From the NCBI GenBank assembly GCA_015058295.1, contig SVCP01000002.1, positions 1 through 64,000 of the forward strand: a stretch of 64,000 nucleotides of DNA, written 5' to 3'. The position numbers and the translations under genes were made by a program. This document shows, piece after piece, positions 8,663 through 16,577 of this stretch (position 1 is its first letter; the number at the start of each line of letters is the position of its first letter). The DNA comes from Anaerofustis stercorihominis (GTDB taxonomy: Bacteria > Bacillota > Clostridia > Eubacteriales > Anaerofustaceae). The notes beneath the pieces were generated by a model that saw nothing but the letters and a program-made list of their open reading frames with translations, did not search any database and was not told the origin of the DNA.

Positions 8663-9712
8663 ATGGAAAGAGTAAAATTCTGTGCTTGTGAAATCGAAGG
8701 CGCTGAAATCAAAAAACCGGTTTCAAACATTGAAAACCTTCTCGAAATGGCTAAAACACACAAACCGCTTTGGATGCCGATGTCAAATGAATACAAATTC
8801 TTTGCACCGAGAATCGACCCGGACAACGTCGCTCGTGCTTTCGTAATCGACATTGCTGAACCGAAACTCACAAAAGAAGAACAGGGCGGCAAAGATATGT
8901 TCGGTATCGAATGGGAATACGTTCCGGTAGCTGGTGGCTCAATGGTAAGACCGGGTCAGCCGCTCATGGAAGATGCTAACGACTGGAAAGAATTCATCAA
9001 ATTCCCGAACGTAAACGAATGGGATTGGGCTGGTTGTGCAGAAGCTAACAAAGCTTTCGTAGAAGGCGACATCATTCCTGCATTCACAATGCTCAACGGC
9101 TTCATGTTCGAAAGACTTATTTCTTTCATGGAATTCGAAAATGCTGCTATGGCAGTAATCGATGATGATCAGGTTGACGCTGTTAAAGAACTCCTCGACA
9201 AGATCACAACAGAAGTATACATTCCGTACCTCGAAAACATCGCTAAATACTTCCCGACATGCAAAATGATCTGGATCCACGATGACTGGGGTGCACAGAG
9301 AAGCCCGTTCTTCTCAGAAGCAACAGCTATGGACGTTCTCGTTCCGAACATGCAGAAATTTGTTGCTAAAGCTCACGAACTCGGTATGTTCGTTCAGTTC
9401 CACAGCTGTGGTGCTAACGAAATGCTTATCGAAGCTTACAAAGCTACAGGCGTTGATATGTGGCAGGGTATGGGCACAATCAATGACTTCAACAAACTTT
9501 ACAAAGCTCACGGCTTCAACGTAACAGTTGAACTTCCGGCAGAAGCTATGAAAGAAGAAGTTACAGAAGAAGAAGCAGCAGCTATCGCTAAAGCATTCTG
9601 CGAAGAATTCATCGTTAACGGCGAAGTTAACGCTGTAGTTCAGGCTAGAGGCGTAAACCCGGTAGTTCTCAAACACGTTTACAAAGTTTCAAGAGAAATG
9701 CTCAACGCTTAA
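8663..9712 (+). CDS. URO-D/methyltransferase-fold protein, copy 5 of 5 (most diverged)
   Basis: A 349-residue member and clearly the outgroup of the array: the N-terminus reads MERVKFCACEIEGAEIKKP and lacks the ALDG segment shared by copies 1-4, and the tail is QARGVNPVVLKHVYKVSREMLNA. It keeps PVAGGSMV, HDDWGAQRSPFFS, FHSCGANE and the Cys of KAFCEEF, but the second C-terminal Cys seen in copies 1-4 is His here. Only HxC plus the first of the two C-terminal Cys can therefore be a shared metal site. The PFFS segment continues EATAMDVLVP instead of LATAREMFVP. RBS AAGGAG, own promoter and own terminator. Codon bias again indicates high expression. A different substrate from copies 1-4 is plausible. 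Confidence 0.8.
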   Translation: MERVKFCACEIEGAEIKKPVSNIENLLEMAKTHKPLWMPMSNEYKFFAPRIDPDNVARAFVIDIAEPKLTKEEQGGKDMFGIEWEYVPVAGGSMVRPGQPLMEDANDWKEFIKFPNVNEWDWAGCAEANKAFVEGDIIPAFTMLNGFMFERLISFMEFENAAMAVIDDDQVDAVKELLDKITTEVYIPYLENIAKYFPTCKMIWIHDDWGAQRSPFFSEATAMDVLVPNMQKFVAKAHELGMFVQFHSCGANEMLIEAYKATGVDMWQGMGTINDFNKLYKAHGFNVTVELPAEAMKEEVTEEEAAAIAKAFCEEFIVNGEVNAVVQARGVNPVVLKHVYKVSREMLNA

Positions 9713-9745
9713 TTTTAAGTTATACAGTATCTACTTAAACTTTAA

Positions 9746-9772
9746 AACCTCCGATTTATCGGAGGTTTTTTT
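9746..9772 (+). terminator. Terminator of array copy 5
   Basis: AACCTCCGAT/ATCGGAGGTT hairpin with a seven-T tail. Confidence 0.9.
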
Positions 9773-9773
9773 C

Positions 9774-9804
9774 ACAAAAAAACAAGAGCTGTAAAACAGC
9801 TCTT
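9774..9804 (-). terminator. Terminator of the hisS-aspS operon
   Basis: AAGAGCTGT/ACAGCTCTT hairpin; the A-run at 9776-9782 is the U-tract on the minus strand. Confidence 0.88.
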
Positions 9805-9814
9805 ATTTTATATA

Positions 9815-11590
9815 TTATTTTCTGATAACTCTTATACCAAGTTCTTCCAGAGCAGCAAGATCCGCTACAGCCGGAGCTTCGGACATAAGGCATCCGTGGT
9901 TCTGTGTTTTCGGGAATGCGATTACGTCACGGATGTTGTCTGAATCTGTAAGGAGCATCATGAGTCTGTCAAGGCCAAACGCAAGTCCACCATGCGGAGG
10001 TGTACCGTATTTAAGAGCTTCGAGGAGGAAGCCGAACTTCAGCTGGGCTTCTTCGTCGCTGAATCCCATAGCCTTGAATACTCTTGCCTGTACGTCTCTT
10101 GAGTGGATACGGATACTTCCGCCACCAAGCTCAATACCGTTTACAACAAGGTCATATGCCTTTGCAAGAACTTTATCCGGTTCTGTTTCCATAAGATCGA
10201 GATGTTCTTCTCTTGGGGATGTGAACGGATGGTGCATAGCATAGTATCTTCCGTCTTCTTCGTCATATTCGAACATCGGGAAGTCTGTTACCCAAAGGAA
10301 CTCAAATCCTTCCTTCATAGGAATTTCAAGCTTCTTCGCAAGCTGTAATCTCAGCTGACCGAGTGAGTTATATACCACCGTGTTCTTATCACCTACAACA
10401 AATACAACATCTCCAACTTCTGCGCCTGTTTTGTCGAAGATAGCTTTGAGTTCTTCTTCCTTGAGGAATTTCGCAACAGGAGACTTGATGTTATCTTCCT
10501 GAATTACAAACCACGCAAGGCCTTTTGCTCCGAAGTCTTTTACGAATACGCCGAGAGCATCAATTTCTTTTCTGCTGAGTTTGTCTGCGGCGCCTTTTGC
10601 CACGAGAGCTCTTACGCTGTGGTTTGCTTTTGCGTTTGATGCGAATGCGTTGAATTCACAGTCTTTTACGATATCTGTAATGTCACAGAGTTCCATACCG
10701 AAACGAAGGTCCGGTTTGTCGCTTCCGAAACGGTCCATTGCTTCCTGCCATGTCATTCTTCTGATAGGAAGTTCAATGTCATATCCTTTGATCTCTTTGA
10801 AGACTTTCTGCATAAGTCTTTCATTGATAGCCATGATGTCTTCCGGCTCAACGAATGAAAGCTCCATATCAATCTGTGTGAATTCCGGCTGTCTGTCCTG
10901 ACGGAGGTCTTCATCACGGAAGCATTTTGCAAGCTGGAAATATCTGTCGAATCCGCTTACCATAAGGATCTGTTTGAAGATCTGCGGAGACTGCGGAAGA
11001 GCAAAGAAGTTGCCCTGCTGAACACGGCTTGGAACGAGGAAGTCCCTTGCGCCTTCCGGTGTCGGTTTTGTGAGGAACGGTGTTTCTATTTCAAGGAAAC
11101 CTTCTTCTGAAAGGAAGTTTCTTACGAGCTGTGCAGTTTTATGACGAGTAATTATCTTTTTCTGCATACCCGGTTTTCTCAGGTCGAGATATCTGTACTG
11201 AAGACGGAGGCTTTCACCTGCTTTGTCATCATCTTCGATATAGATAGGCGGTGTGTTTGCCGTATCAAGAATTTTTATTGCTTCACAGATAACTTCGATC
11301 TTGCCTGTGGGAATATTAAGGTTATAGTTGTTTTCGTCTCTGTTTACGACTTTACCTGTAACCTGAATAACGTATTCACTTCTTACTGACGATGCCTTTT
11401 CGAATACATCTCTTTCGCAGTCATCGTTGAAAGTTACCTGAACGATACCGCTGCGGTCTCTCAGATGAACGAAAATAACCCCGCCCAGGTCTCTCATTTT
11501 CTGTACCCATCCTGCGAGGGTAACATGCTGTCCGACATGTGCTTCTGAAATTTCAGCACATCTGTGTGTTCTATATGATGTTTTACTCAT
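9815..11590 (-). CDS. aspS: Aspartate--tRNA ligase
   Basis: This cytoplasmic class IIb synthetase charges tRNA-Asp with aspartate. At 591 residues it has the usual bacterial length: an N-terminal OB anticodon-binding domain ([26 protein letters not shown], 24-49), the catalytic core with class II motif 2 ([22 protein letters not shown] near 215), the inserted GAD domain (about 280-420) and motif 3 ([12 protein letters not shown] near 535). The start is supported by GGAGGAG eight bases upstream. It is the distal gene of the hisS-aspS operon, 18 bases after hisS, so it depends on the T-box in front of hisS. Confidence 0.97.
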   Translation of the reverse strand: MSKTSYRTHRCAEISEAHVGQHVTLAGWVQKMRDLGGVIFVHLRDRSGIVQVTFNDDCERDVFEKASSVRSEYVIQVTGKVVNRDENNYNLNIPTGKIEVICEAIKILDTANTPPIYIEDDDKAGESLRLQYRYLDLRKPGMQKKIITRHKTAQLVRNFLSEEGFLEIETPFLTKPTPEGARDFLVPSRVQQGNFFALPQSPQIFKQILMVSGFDRYFQLAKCFRDEDLRQDRQPEFTQIDMELSFVEPEDIMAINERLMQKVFKEIKGYDIELPIRRMTWQEAMDRFGSDKPDLRFGMELCDITDIVKDCEFNAFASNAKANHSVRALVAKGAADKLSRKEIDALGVFVKDFGAKGLAWFVIQEDNIKSPVAKFLKEEELKAIFDKTGAEVGDVVFVVGDKNTVVYNSLGQLRLQLAKKLEIPMKEGFEFLWVTDFPMFEYDEEDGRYYAMHHPFTSPREEHLDLMETEPDKVLAKAYDLVVNGIELGGGSIRIHSRDVQARVFKAMGFSDEEAQLKFGFLLEALKYGTPPHGGLAFGLDRLMMLLTDSDNIRDVIAFPKTQNHGCLMSEAPAVADLAALEELGIRVIRK

Positions 11591-11608
11591 TTTTCTCCTC
11601 CGTAAAAA

Positions 11609-12868
11609 CTACTTTATAAATTCTGCAAGTTTATCAAACGGCACTTCCGTCTGTTCCTTTGTGTTCATATCCCTTACAAGGAAAACGCCTTTGTCTGCTT
11701 CGTCCTCGCCTACCATCGCAACGAATTTTGCGTTGATCTTGTCAGCATATTTCATCTGCGCTTTGAGGCTTCTGTTCATGACATCTGTCAGGACAGTGAT
11801 ACCTTCTCTTCTGAGAAGTGTGGAATATTTAAGGGCAATCTCTTTTGCACCTTCTCCGAGAGGAGCGATATATAAATCAGTATATTCTTCCGTATCGATT
11901 TCGATGCCCTGTTCTTCGAGCTGAATGAGGATTCTTTCAATACCCATCGCAAGGCCGATTCCCGCTGTTTTCGGGCCGCCGAGTGTTTCCACAAGGCCGT
12001 TGTATCTTCCGCCTGCGGCAATGGCAGCCTGGGATTTTGTGCTGTCTTTGGGAATGAATTCAAACGCTGTGTTTGTGTAATAGTCCAGTCCTCTTACGAT
12101 CTTCGGATCCACTTCATACTCAACTCCCATACAGTCAAGATACGTCTTTACCTTTTCGAAGTGATCCTTACAGTCTGTGCAGAGTTCGTCCAGCATCAGC
12201 GGAGCGCCTTCAATGTGTTCTTTACATGTCTCAACCTTGCAGTCGATAAGTCTCATGGGGTTCTTGTCAAAACGGTTCTTGCAGTCATCACAGAGCTTGT
12301 CCAGCTTCGGAGCAATAAATGCCTTCAGCTTCTCGTAATACGCTTTTCTGCAGGTAGGGCAACCGACGGAATTGACCTTTGCAATTACATCTTTGATTCC
12401 GAGCTCTCTGAGGAATTCATACGCAAGGCTGATTACTTCCGCATCGCTTGATGCATCTTCAGCACCGAAAACTTCGATTCCGAACTGGTGGAACTGACGG
12501 TATCTTCCTTTCTGCGGGTTTTCACAGCGGAAGCAGTTCGTAAGATAGAAAAGCTTCACCGGCTGTGCGGCACTTGCCATACCGTTTTCAATAAAGCTTC
12601 TTACAACAGGAGCTGTTCCTTCCGGCTTGAGAGTGAGAGATTCTTTACCCTTGTGAGTAAATGTATACATCTCTTTCTGTACAATATCCGTAGTATCCCC
12701 TACGCCTCTCTCGAAGAGATTTGTGCTTTCAAATTCCGGCGTACGGATCTGTTTGAAGCCGTAACGTGCGGCAATATTCTTTGCCTGTGATTCTATTTTC
12801 TCCCACAAGGCGATCTTTTCAGGTAATATATCGTTTGTCCCCTTGGGAGCGAAGATTTTATTGCTCAT
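11609..12868 (-). CDS. hisS: Histidine--tRNA ligase
   Basis: A class II synthetase that charges tRNA-His. The start is placed at MSNKIFAPKGTNDILP (ATG at 12866-12868), which has CCTCC (GGAGG on the minus strand) five bases upstream. A longer in-frame reading to 12916 would run into the terminator hairpin of the leader and is not used. Motifs are KGTNDILP at the N-terminus, LTLKPEGTAPVVRSF (motif 1/2 region), FRCENPQKGRYRQFHQFGIE (motif 2), VRGLDYYTNTAFEF (histidine-A motif) and GIGLAMGIERIL (motif 3), followed by the anticodon-binding domain. The length of 419 residues is normal. It is the first gene of the operon and lies downstream of the T-box. Confidence 0.96.
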   Translation of the reverse strand: MSNKIFAPKGTNDILPEKIALWEKIESQAKNIAARYGFKQIRTPEFESTNLFERGVGDTTDIVQKEMYTFTHKGKESLTLKPEGTAPVVRSFIENGMASAAQPVKLFYLTNCFRCENPQKGRYRQFHQFGIEVFGAEDASSDAEVISLAYEFLRELGIKDVIAKVNSVGCPTCRKAYYEKLKAFIAPKLDKLCDDCKNRFDKNPMRLIDCKVETCKEHIEGAPLMLDELCTDCKDHFEKVKTYLDCMGVEYEVDPKIVRGLDYYTNTAFEFIPKDSTKSQAAIAAGGRYNGLVETLGGPKTAGIGLAMGIERILIQLEEQGIEIDTEEYTDLYIAPLGEGAKEIALKYSTLLRREGITVLTDVMNRSLKAQMKYADKINAKFVAMVGEDEADKGVFLVRDMNTKEQTEVPFDKLAEFIK

Positions 12869-12892
12869 TATTTCCTCCAAATTCTGCGTAAA

Positions 12893-13156
12893 TAAAAAAA
12901 CTGACACAAAATGCAATCAACACATTCCGTGTCAGGGACGAGCATTGCCCGCGGTGCCACCCTGATTGACTAAAAGTCCGTAGCCCTCTTTATGACATTA
13001 ACGCTGCCCACGTCAGCGGGTACTCTGTTCCCCGATGATGCTCCGAGTGTCTTTCATTCATATCATCCTCAGACGGGCTTGCAGTCACGACCCGTCCTCC
13101 CTGTCAGGATTCCGTAAATTACTTCCTCTTCATAGCCTTTATTATGTGTATTTGTC
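12893..13156 (-). ncRNA. T-box riboswitch leader of hisS-aspS
   Basis: Read on the minus strand, the T-box core AGGGTGGCACCGCGG lies at about 12952-12966, followed by a CTGACAC/GTGTCAG terminator (12901-12935) with a T-run. Stem I contains the specifier region GAAAGACACTCGGAG at 13043-13057. GAC (Asp) is followed by A, as expected for a specifier, and overlaps CAC (His) in GACAC at 13047-13051. The UGGN position is UGGC, which pairs with discriminator G73; tRNA-Asp carries G73, whereas bacterial tRNA-His carries C73. The leader therefore most likely senses uncharged tRNA-Asp and controls both synthetase genes. Confidence 0.93.
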
Positions 13157-13161
13157 AGATA

Positions 13162-13190
13162 ATTATACAAATTTGCCACGAATTTGTCAA
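13162..13190 (-). promoter_or_regulatory. Promoter of the hisS-aspS leader
   Basis: On the minus strand TTGACA (13185-13190) and TATAAT (13162-13167) are separated by exactly 17 bases, a consensus vegetative promoter. Transcription should begin near 13155. Confidence 0.88.
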
Positions 13191-13257
13191 CGGAATTTAC
13201 TAAATTTTCTAACTTCGGGCATAATGAAAAAAATTTGTCTTAAAATGAAAAAAAAGC

Positions 13258-13286
13258 TTTACTTTTTCTCAAACCTGTATTATAAT
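13258..13286 (+). promoter_or_regulatory. Promoter of tRNA-Pro
   Basis: TTTACT at 13258-13263 and TATAAT at 13281-13286, 17 bases apart, 11 bases before the tRNA. Confidence 0.75.
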
Positions 13287-13297
13287 ATCACTTGCGT

Positions 13298-13374
13298 CGG
13301 GATGTGGCTCAGCTTGGTAGAGCGCTTGGTTCGGGACCAAGAGGCCGGAGGTTCGAATCCTCTCATTCCGACCA
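13298..13374 (+). tRNA. tRNA-Pro, anticodon CGG
   Basis: A 77-nt cloverleaf: acceptor stem CGGGATG with CATTCCG (one G-U pair), D-arm GCTCAGCTTGGTAGAGC, anticodon arm CTTGG-TTCGGGA-CCAAG with CGG at positions 34-36, T-arm GGAGG-TTCGAAT-CCTCT and an encoded CCA. It decodes CCG. Its 3' end is repeated several times downstream. Confidence 0.96.
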
Positions 13375-13536
13375 TTTTTTTATGATAAAATAATATAACG
13401 TGGTTTCACCACGTTATTATTTTTATACCCGACCATTTTCTGTGATAAAACAATATAACGTGGTTTCACCACGTTAGTGTTTTTATACCCGACCATTTTT
13501 TTATGGTAAAACGTGTGTATGCACGTTATTTTTTAT
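13368..13536 (+). repeat. 60-bp tandem repeats of the tRNA-Pro 3' tail
   Basis: The tRNA end CCGACCA plus a terminator-like tail is repeated with an exact 60-base period: CCGACCA ends at 13374, 13435 and 13495, each preceded by C or T. Each of the first two units carries the hairpin AACGTGG-TTTC-CCACGTT and a T-run; the third has a shorter ACGTG/CACGT hairpin. The first hairpin probably terminates the tRNA. Confidence 0.85.
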
Positions 13537-13551
13537 TTAACGGAAGTCCGT

Positions 13552-13774
13552 GAGAGGATTCGAAGCTTGAGAAGGCCGGAGGCGTTAAGAAAACGATTGA
13601 TAATCGTTTTTAGCCGAGTGCGTGAGGAGTGTAAGCGTAGCGTCGACGAGCGCGGCAGACCGAGCCCTTGCGGCGAAGGGATGCAGGACTCTCATTCCGA
13701 CCATTTTATTTTTTGTATAGATAACTGCACGCATACTACTGCGTGTTTTTATATTTTGGGAGGATTCGAACCTC
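13552..13774. repeat. tRNA-Pro-derived direct and inverted fragments around an insert
   Basis: GAGAGGATTCGAA (13552-13564) is the inverse of the tRNA T-arm at 13352-13364. CTCTCATTCCGACCA (13689-13703) is a direct 15-base copy of the tRNA 3' end. GAGGATTCGAACCTC (13760-13774) is again an inverted T-arm. About 120 GC-richer bases with several short hairpins lie between the first two. Open frames across this stretch are not convincing genes. From 13775 to 14053 I see only AT-rich sequence and the next promoter. Confidence 0.75.
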
Positions 13775-13975
13775 AAGGAGGTCCGTTGAGATCTTTTTCA
13801 TCTTCCACGACAAGTATCCTCATACACAACCTCCGGATAAATTTTCCCGATATTATCCTATAGTAATTTTATTAGAAAATCTTTAAATTTTAAAGGGGTT
13901 TCACCTATTTATTAATACTACAAACACAATTAATAAAATATCCGCATTTTAATATTCAATTATTCACATACCCCC

Positions 13976-14005
13976 TTGCCAAACCACAGGGGAATACGAT
14001 AAAAT
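13976..14005 (+). promoter_or_regulatory. Promoter of the ACT-domain gene
   Basis: TTGCCA at 13976-13981 and TAAAAT at 14000-14005, 18 bases apart. Confidence 0.5.
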
Positions 14006-14053
14006 CAGTGTATAAGTTTATTCTTGCCTGTATGGTGAGAGAAAGGAAAAATT

Positions 14054-14467
14054 ATGATCAGACAGATATCTGTATTTATGGAAAACAAATCCGGAAGGCT
14101 CAACCAGCTTCTCAGGGTCCTTGCGGAAAACAATATAAACATCACCGCTCTCTCCATTGCGGACACAGGTGAATACGGCATTACAAGAATAATCGTAAAA
14201 GAACACGAAAAAGCTCTTGCGGCAATCAAGCAGTCCGGCATGACCGCAAGCAGTACAGATGTTATCGCTCTTGAGGTGGATGACAAACCGGGCACACTTT
14301 TCGAAGCATCGGACCTCCTCGCCGCAAACGGAGTAAACGTGGAGTATCTTTATATGGCAACACCTGTAAAAGAAAATACGGCACTCATCATTATCAAGAT
14401 CGAGAACATAGATTCCGCCATAGATATCATCAAAAATATCGACGGTATCACAATAATTGAATTGTAA
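14054..14467 (+). CDS. Tandem ACT-domain protein
   Basis: A 137-residue protein made of two ACT modules (about 1-68 and 70-137): IRQISVFMENKSGRLNQLLRVLAENNINI opens the first, and DVIALEVDDKPGTLFEASDLLAANGVNV opens the second, each with the Gly that usually marks amino-acid binding at the dimer interface. There is no catalytic domain, so it is probably an amino-acid-sensing or regulatory protein; the ligand is unknown. AGGAAA lies six bases before the ATG. It has its own promoter and terminator. Similar stand-alone ACT pairs often lie beside phenylacetate-CoA ligase or branched-chain amino-acid genes, but no such neighbour is present here. Confidence 0.85.
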   Translation: MIRQISVFMENKSGRLNQLLRVLAENNINITALSIADTGEYGITRIIVKEHEKALAAIKQSGMTASSTDVIALEVDDKPGTLFEASDLLAANGVNVEYLYMATPVKENTALIIIKIENIDSAIDIIKNIDGITIIEL

Positions 14468-14471
14468 TCTC

Positions 14472-14504
14472 AAAACGGCTTCCCATAAAGAAGCCGTTTT
14501 TTTA
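14472..14504 (+). terminator. Terminator after the ACT gene
   Basis: AAAACGGCTTC/GAAGCCGTTTT hairpin with a T-run. Confidence 0.9.
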
Positions 14505-14560
14505 TTTCCCTTCATAATCCTGCCTTAACGAAAATATAATTTAGTATAAAGGAGGTCATT

Positions 14561-15424
14561 ATGAAAAAAATATTATCCCATATAGCCGGTTTCGTCTCGC
14601 AGTCCGTAAACAAAATAAAGAACGGAAAAAATATTCCACTGAACAGGCAGTCCGCACTCATAGCAGTGCTTGTCTGTGCACTTTTAGTGCAGGGAACTGT
14701 GCTTGGAAGAAATGTGTATATTGATGTATTCGGTGAATGTACGGACTGGGGGCTCAGCTTCCCGGAAGAAGGAAAAACTCCCGTCGGCAATTCTTCCATA
14801 GAATTTCTCAGGCAGTACGACGCATATTTCGTAAATGAGGCCGCAAAAGGAAAGATATACCTCACATTTGATGCGGGATACGAAAACGGATACACGGAAA
14901 CTATACTGGATACGCTGAAGGAAAAGAATGTAAAGGCCGCATTCTTTATCGTCGGGCATTATGTAAAGACTAATCCCGATCTTGTAAAGAGAATGACAGA
15001 AGAAGGCCATCTTGTATGCAATCATACCCTTGATCACCCTGATATGACATCTCTCGGGGAAAGAGAATTTACTCTGCAGCTTACGGATATGGAAAAGACA
15101 TTTGAAGAGACTGTGGGCTGTCCCATAAATAAATTCTACCGTCCGCCCAGCGGAAAGTACAACGAAGACAATCTTTCCTGGGCGAAAAATGCAGGATATA
15201 CAACAGTATTATGGTCCCTTGCATATGCAGACTGGGACAACGAAAAACAACCCACAAAAGCAACCGCTTTCGAAAAGATACTCCCGAGGCTTCACGATGG
15301 ATGCATACTGCTTCTTCACAGTACATCAAAGACAAACTCTCTCATTCTCGGTGAACTCATAGACAATATCCGGGCAAAGGGCTACAGCTTTTCCACTCTT
15401 GACGAACTGGGGGCAGATTCTTGA
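14561..15424 (+). CDS. PdaA-like polysaccharide deacetylase
   Basis: A 287-residue protein with a membrane anchor at about residues 30-50 and an NodB-type deacetylase domain from about 95. Motif 1 is LTFDAGYENGYT, motif 2 is HTLDHPDMTS, motif 3 is FYRPPSGKYNE, and the domain closes with LLLHSTSKTN. The GYENGYT and GHYVK signatures match PdaA, the N-acetylmuramic acid deacetylase that makes muramic-delta-lactam in the spore cortex. PdaA normally reads LTFDNGYENG; here Asn is Ala, keeping the catalytic Asp. AAGGAGG lies six bases before the ATG. The stop overlaps the TTG start of the next deacetylase, so the two are co-transcribed. The role in sporulation is inferred from family membership. Confidence 0.85.
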   Translation: MKKILSHIAGFVSQSVNKIKNGKNIPLNRQSALIAVLVCALLVQGTVLGRNVYIDVFGECTDWGLSFPEEGKTPVGNSSIEFLRQYDAYFVNEAAKGKIYLTFDAGYENGYTETILDTLKEKNVKAAFFIVGHYVKTNPDLVKRMTEEGHLVCNHTLDHPDMTSLGEREFTLQLTDMEKTFEETVGCPINKFYRPPSGKYNEDNLSWAKNAGYTTVLWSLAYADWDNEKQPTKATAFEKILPRLHDGCILLLHSTSKTNSLILGELIDNIRAKGYSFSTLDELGADS

Positions 15425-16275
15425 TAATAAAGCGAAGAACCATTGAAAACATTATCATTGTGCTTCTTGTGTGCGTGATAATCTGCTCGTTTTCAAGATT
15501 TTCGCTGACAACAGGCGCAGATGTATCGGAAAGCTATGACGTACCCATAATTATGTATCACGCCATAATGAAAGACTCTTCCCGAAGCGGAAAATATGTC
15601 ATTACTCCGGATACCTTGAGACGCGACATTGAATATATTCTTAAAAAAGGCTACACTCCCGTACATATGTCGGAAATCATAGATTATGTTGACGGATGCG
15701 GCACCCTTCCCGAAAAGCCCATTGTGCTTACTTTCGATGACGGATATTACAACAACTACCTTTATGCGTACCCCATCACAAAAGAATACGGAGTCAAAGC
15801 AGTCATATCCATTATCGGAACTTACACACGGCAGGCATCGGAAACGGGAGAAAAACAGGTGGAATATTATTCCCATGTCACATGGTCACAGCTAAAAGAG
15901 ATGACAGACTCAGCTCTCTGGGAAGTACAGAACCACACATACGATATGCACCGCACAGGAGATAAAAACGGTCTTCTGGAAGTCAAAGGCGATACGGTGG
16001 AGCAAAAGAACAGACTCATAGAAGAAGACATAATGAAACTGCAGGAGCTTATCACTCAGCATACGGGAAAAACCCCGGACACATTCACATATCCCTTCGG
16101 AAGCTTCGACAGCGATACAAGAGAGCTTATCAAAAAGCTCGGATTCCGTGCAACGCTGTCATGTCATGAAGGCATAAACAATATTTATCCCGGCGCAAGC
16201 CTTGATCTTCTGTGCCGCTACAACAGGGATTCGGGGTTGTCAAGTGAAGACTTTTTTGATGATATACTTAATTAA
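15421..16275 (+). CDS. Polysaccharide deacetylase, membrane-anchored
   Basis: A 284-residue protein with an N-terminal hydrophobic segment (about 9-27) and an extracellular NodB domain. PIIMYHAIM near residue 42, LTFDDGYYNNY near 103 (Asp-Asp metal/base pair), a WEVQNHTYDMH motif near 160 (His-His metal ligands) and TYPFGSFDSDTREL near 222 identify it. It probably removes acetyl groups from a cell-wall or capsule amino sugar. The start is TTG and overlaps the stop of the upstream gene by four bases (TTGA), with GGGGG as a ribosome site. It differs from PdaA proteins in its MYHAIM opening, which is typical of PgaB/IcaB-like and YheN-like deacetylases. Confidence 0.85.
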   Translation: MIIKRRTIENIIIVLLVCVIICSFSRFSLTTGADVSESYDVPIIMYHAIMKDSSRSGKYVITPDTLRRDIEYILKKGYTPVHMSEIIDYVDGCGTLPEKPIVLTFDDGYYNNYLYAYPITKEYGVKAVISIIGTYTRQASETGEKQVEYYSHVTWSQLKEMTDSALWEVQNHTYDMHRTGDKNGLLEVKGDTVEQKNRLIEEDIMKLQELITQHTGKTPDTFTYPFGSFDSDTRELIKKLGFRATLSCHEGINNIYPGASLDLLCRYNRDSGLSSEDFFDDILN

Positions 16276-16299
16276 ATTTCCCTGCGTTTTGGGTGTGTA

Positions 16300-16352
16300 T
16301 AATCCACATATGCTGTGGATAACTTGTGGACAATGTTGATAACTGTTGACGA
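16300..16352. promoter_or_regulatory. Cluster of DnaA-box-like sites
   Basis: TAATCCACA at 16300-16308 has one mismatch to TTATCCACA. TGTGGATAA at 16314-16322 is a perfect box on the other strand, followed in the same orientation by TGTGGACAA (16325-16333) and TGTTGATAA (16334-16342), each with one mismatch, and by a weaker TGTTGACGA (16344-16352). Sites recur every 9-11 bases. AT-rich sequence runs from here to 16560. The gap 16276-16577 holds no gene. Confidence 0.65.
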
Positions 16353-16577
16353 ATCGTTAAAAACTCACGGATTTTTGCCAAAAAATTACTGTGAAAACTT
16401 TGCTGTATTGTAAATAACTTCGTTGAAAAGTGCTCTTTACAGTGAATACATAAAAATTGATCGTTTTTTTAAAGTGAATTATATAAACCGATCCGCAAAA
16501 AACTTTACAATAATATATATCATATGAACGCTCTCCGTGATATAATTTTATCAGGAAAATTACGGAGGAACATATAT

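Noticed and set aside
3308-9712. Reading the five array genes as hemE (heme biosynthesis)
   Set aside because: The HemE motif RQAGRYLPE is absent, five copies would make no sense for heme, and the HSCG motif points to the methyltransferase branch.
12869-12916. An N-terminal extension of hisS
   Set aside because: It would translate the T-box terminator and precede the GGAGG site; homologues begin at the Met at 12868.
13368-13500. A CRISPR array at the 60-bp repeats
   Set aside because: There are only two and a half direct repeats with no variable spacers, the unit contains a tRNA end and terminator, and no cas genes are near; the Cas4-like domain at 55 kb belongs to a helicase.
13513-13863. 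Open frames on both strands through the tRNA-Pro-derived repeats
   Set aside because: They follow repeat hairpins and inverted T-arm copies, have no ribosome site and no protein-like composition.
16300-16560. Calling the DnaA-box cluster the chromosomal origin
   Set aside because: dnaA and dnaN are not next to it, gene orientation does not switch here, and gyrA at the left edge suggests that oriC is outside the window.
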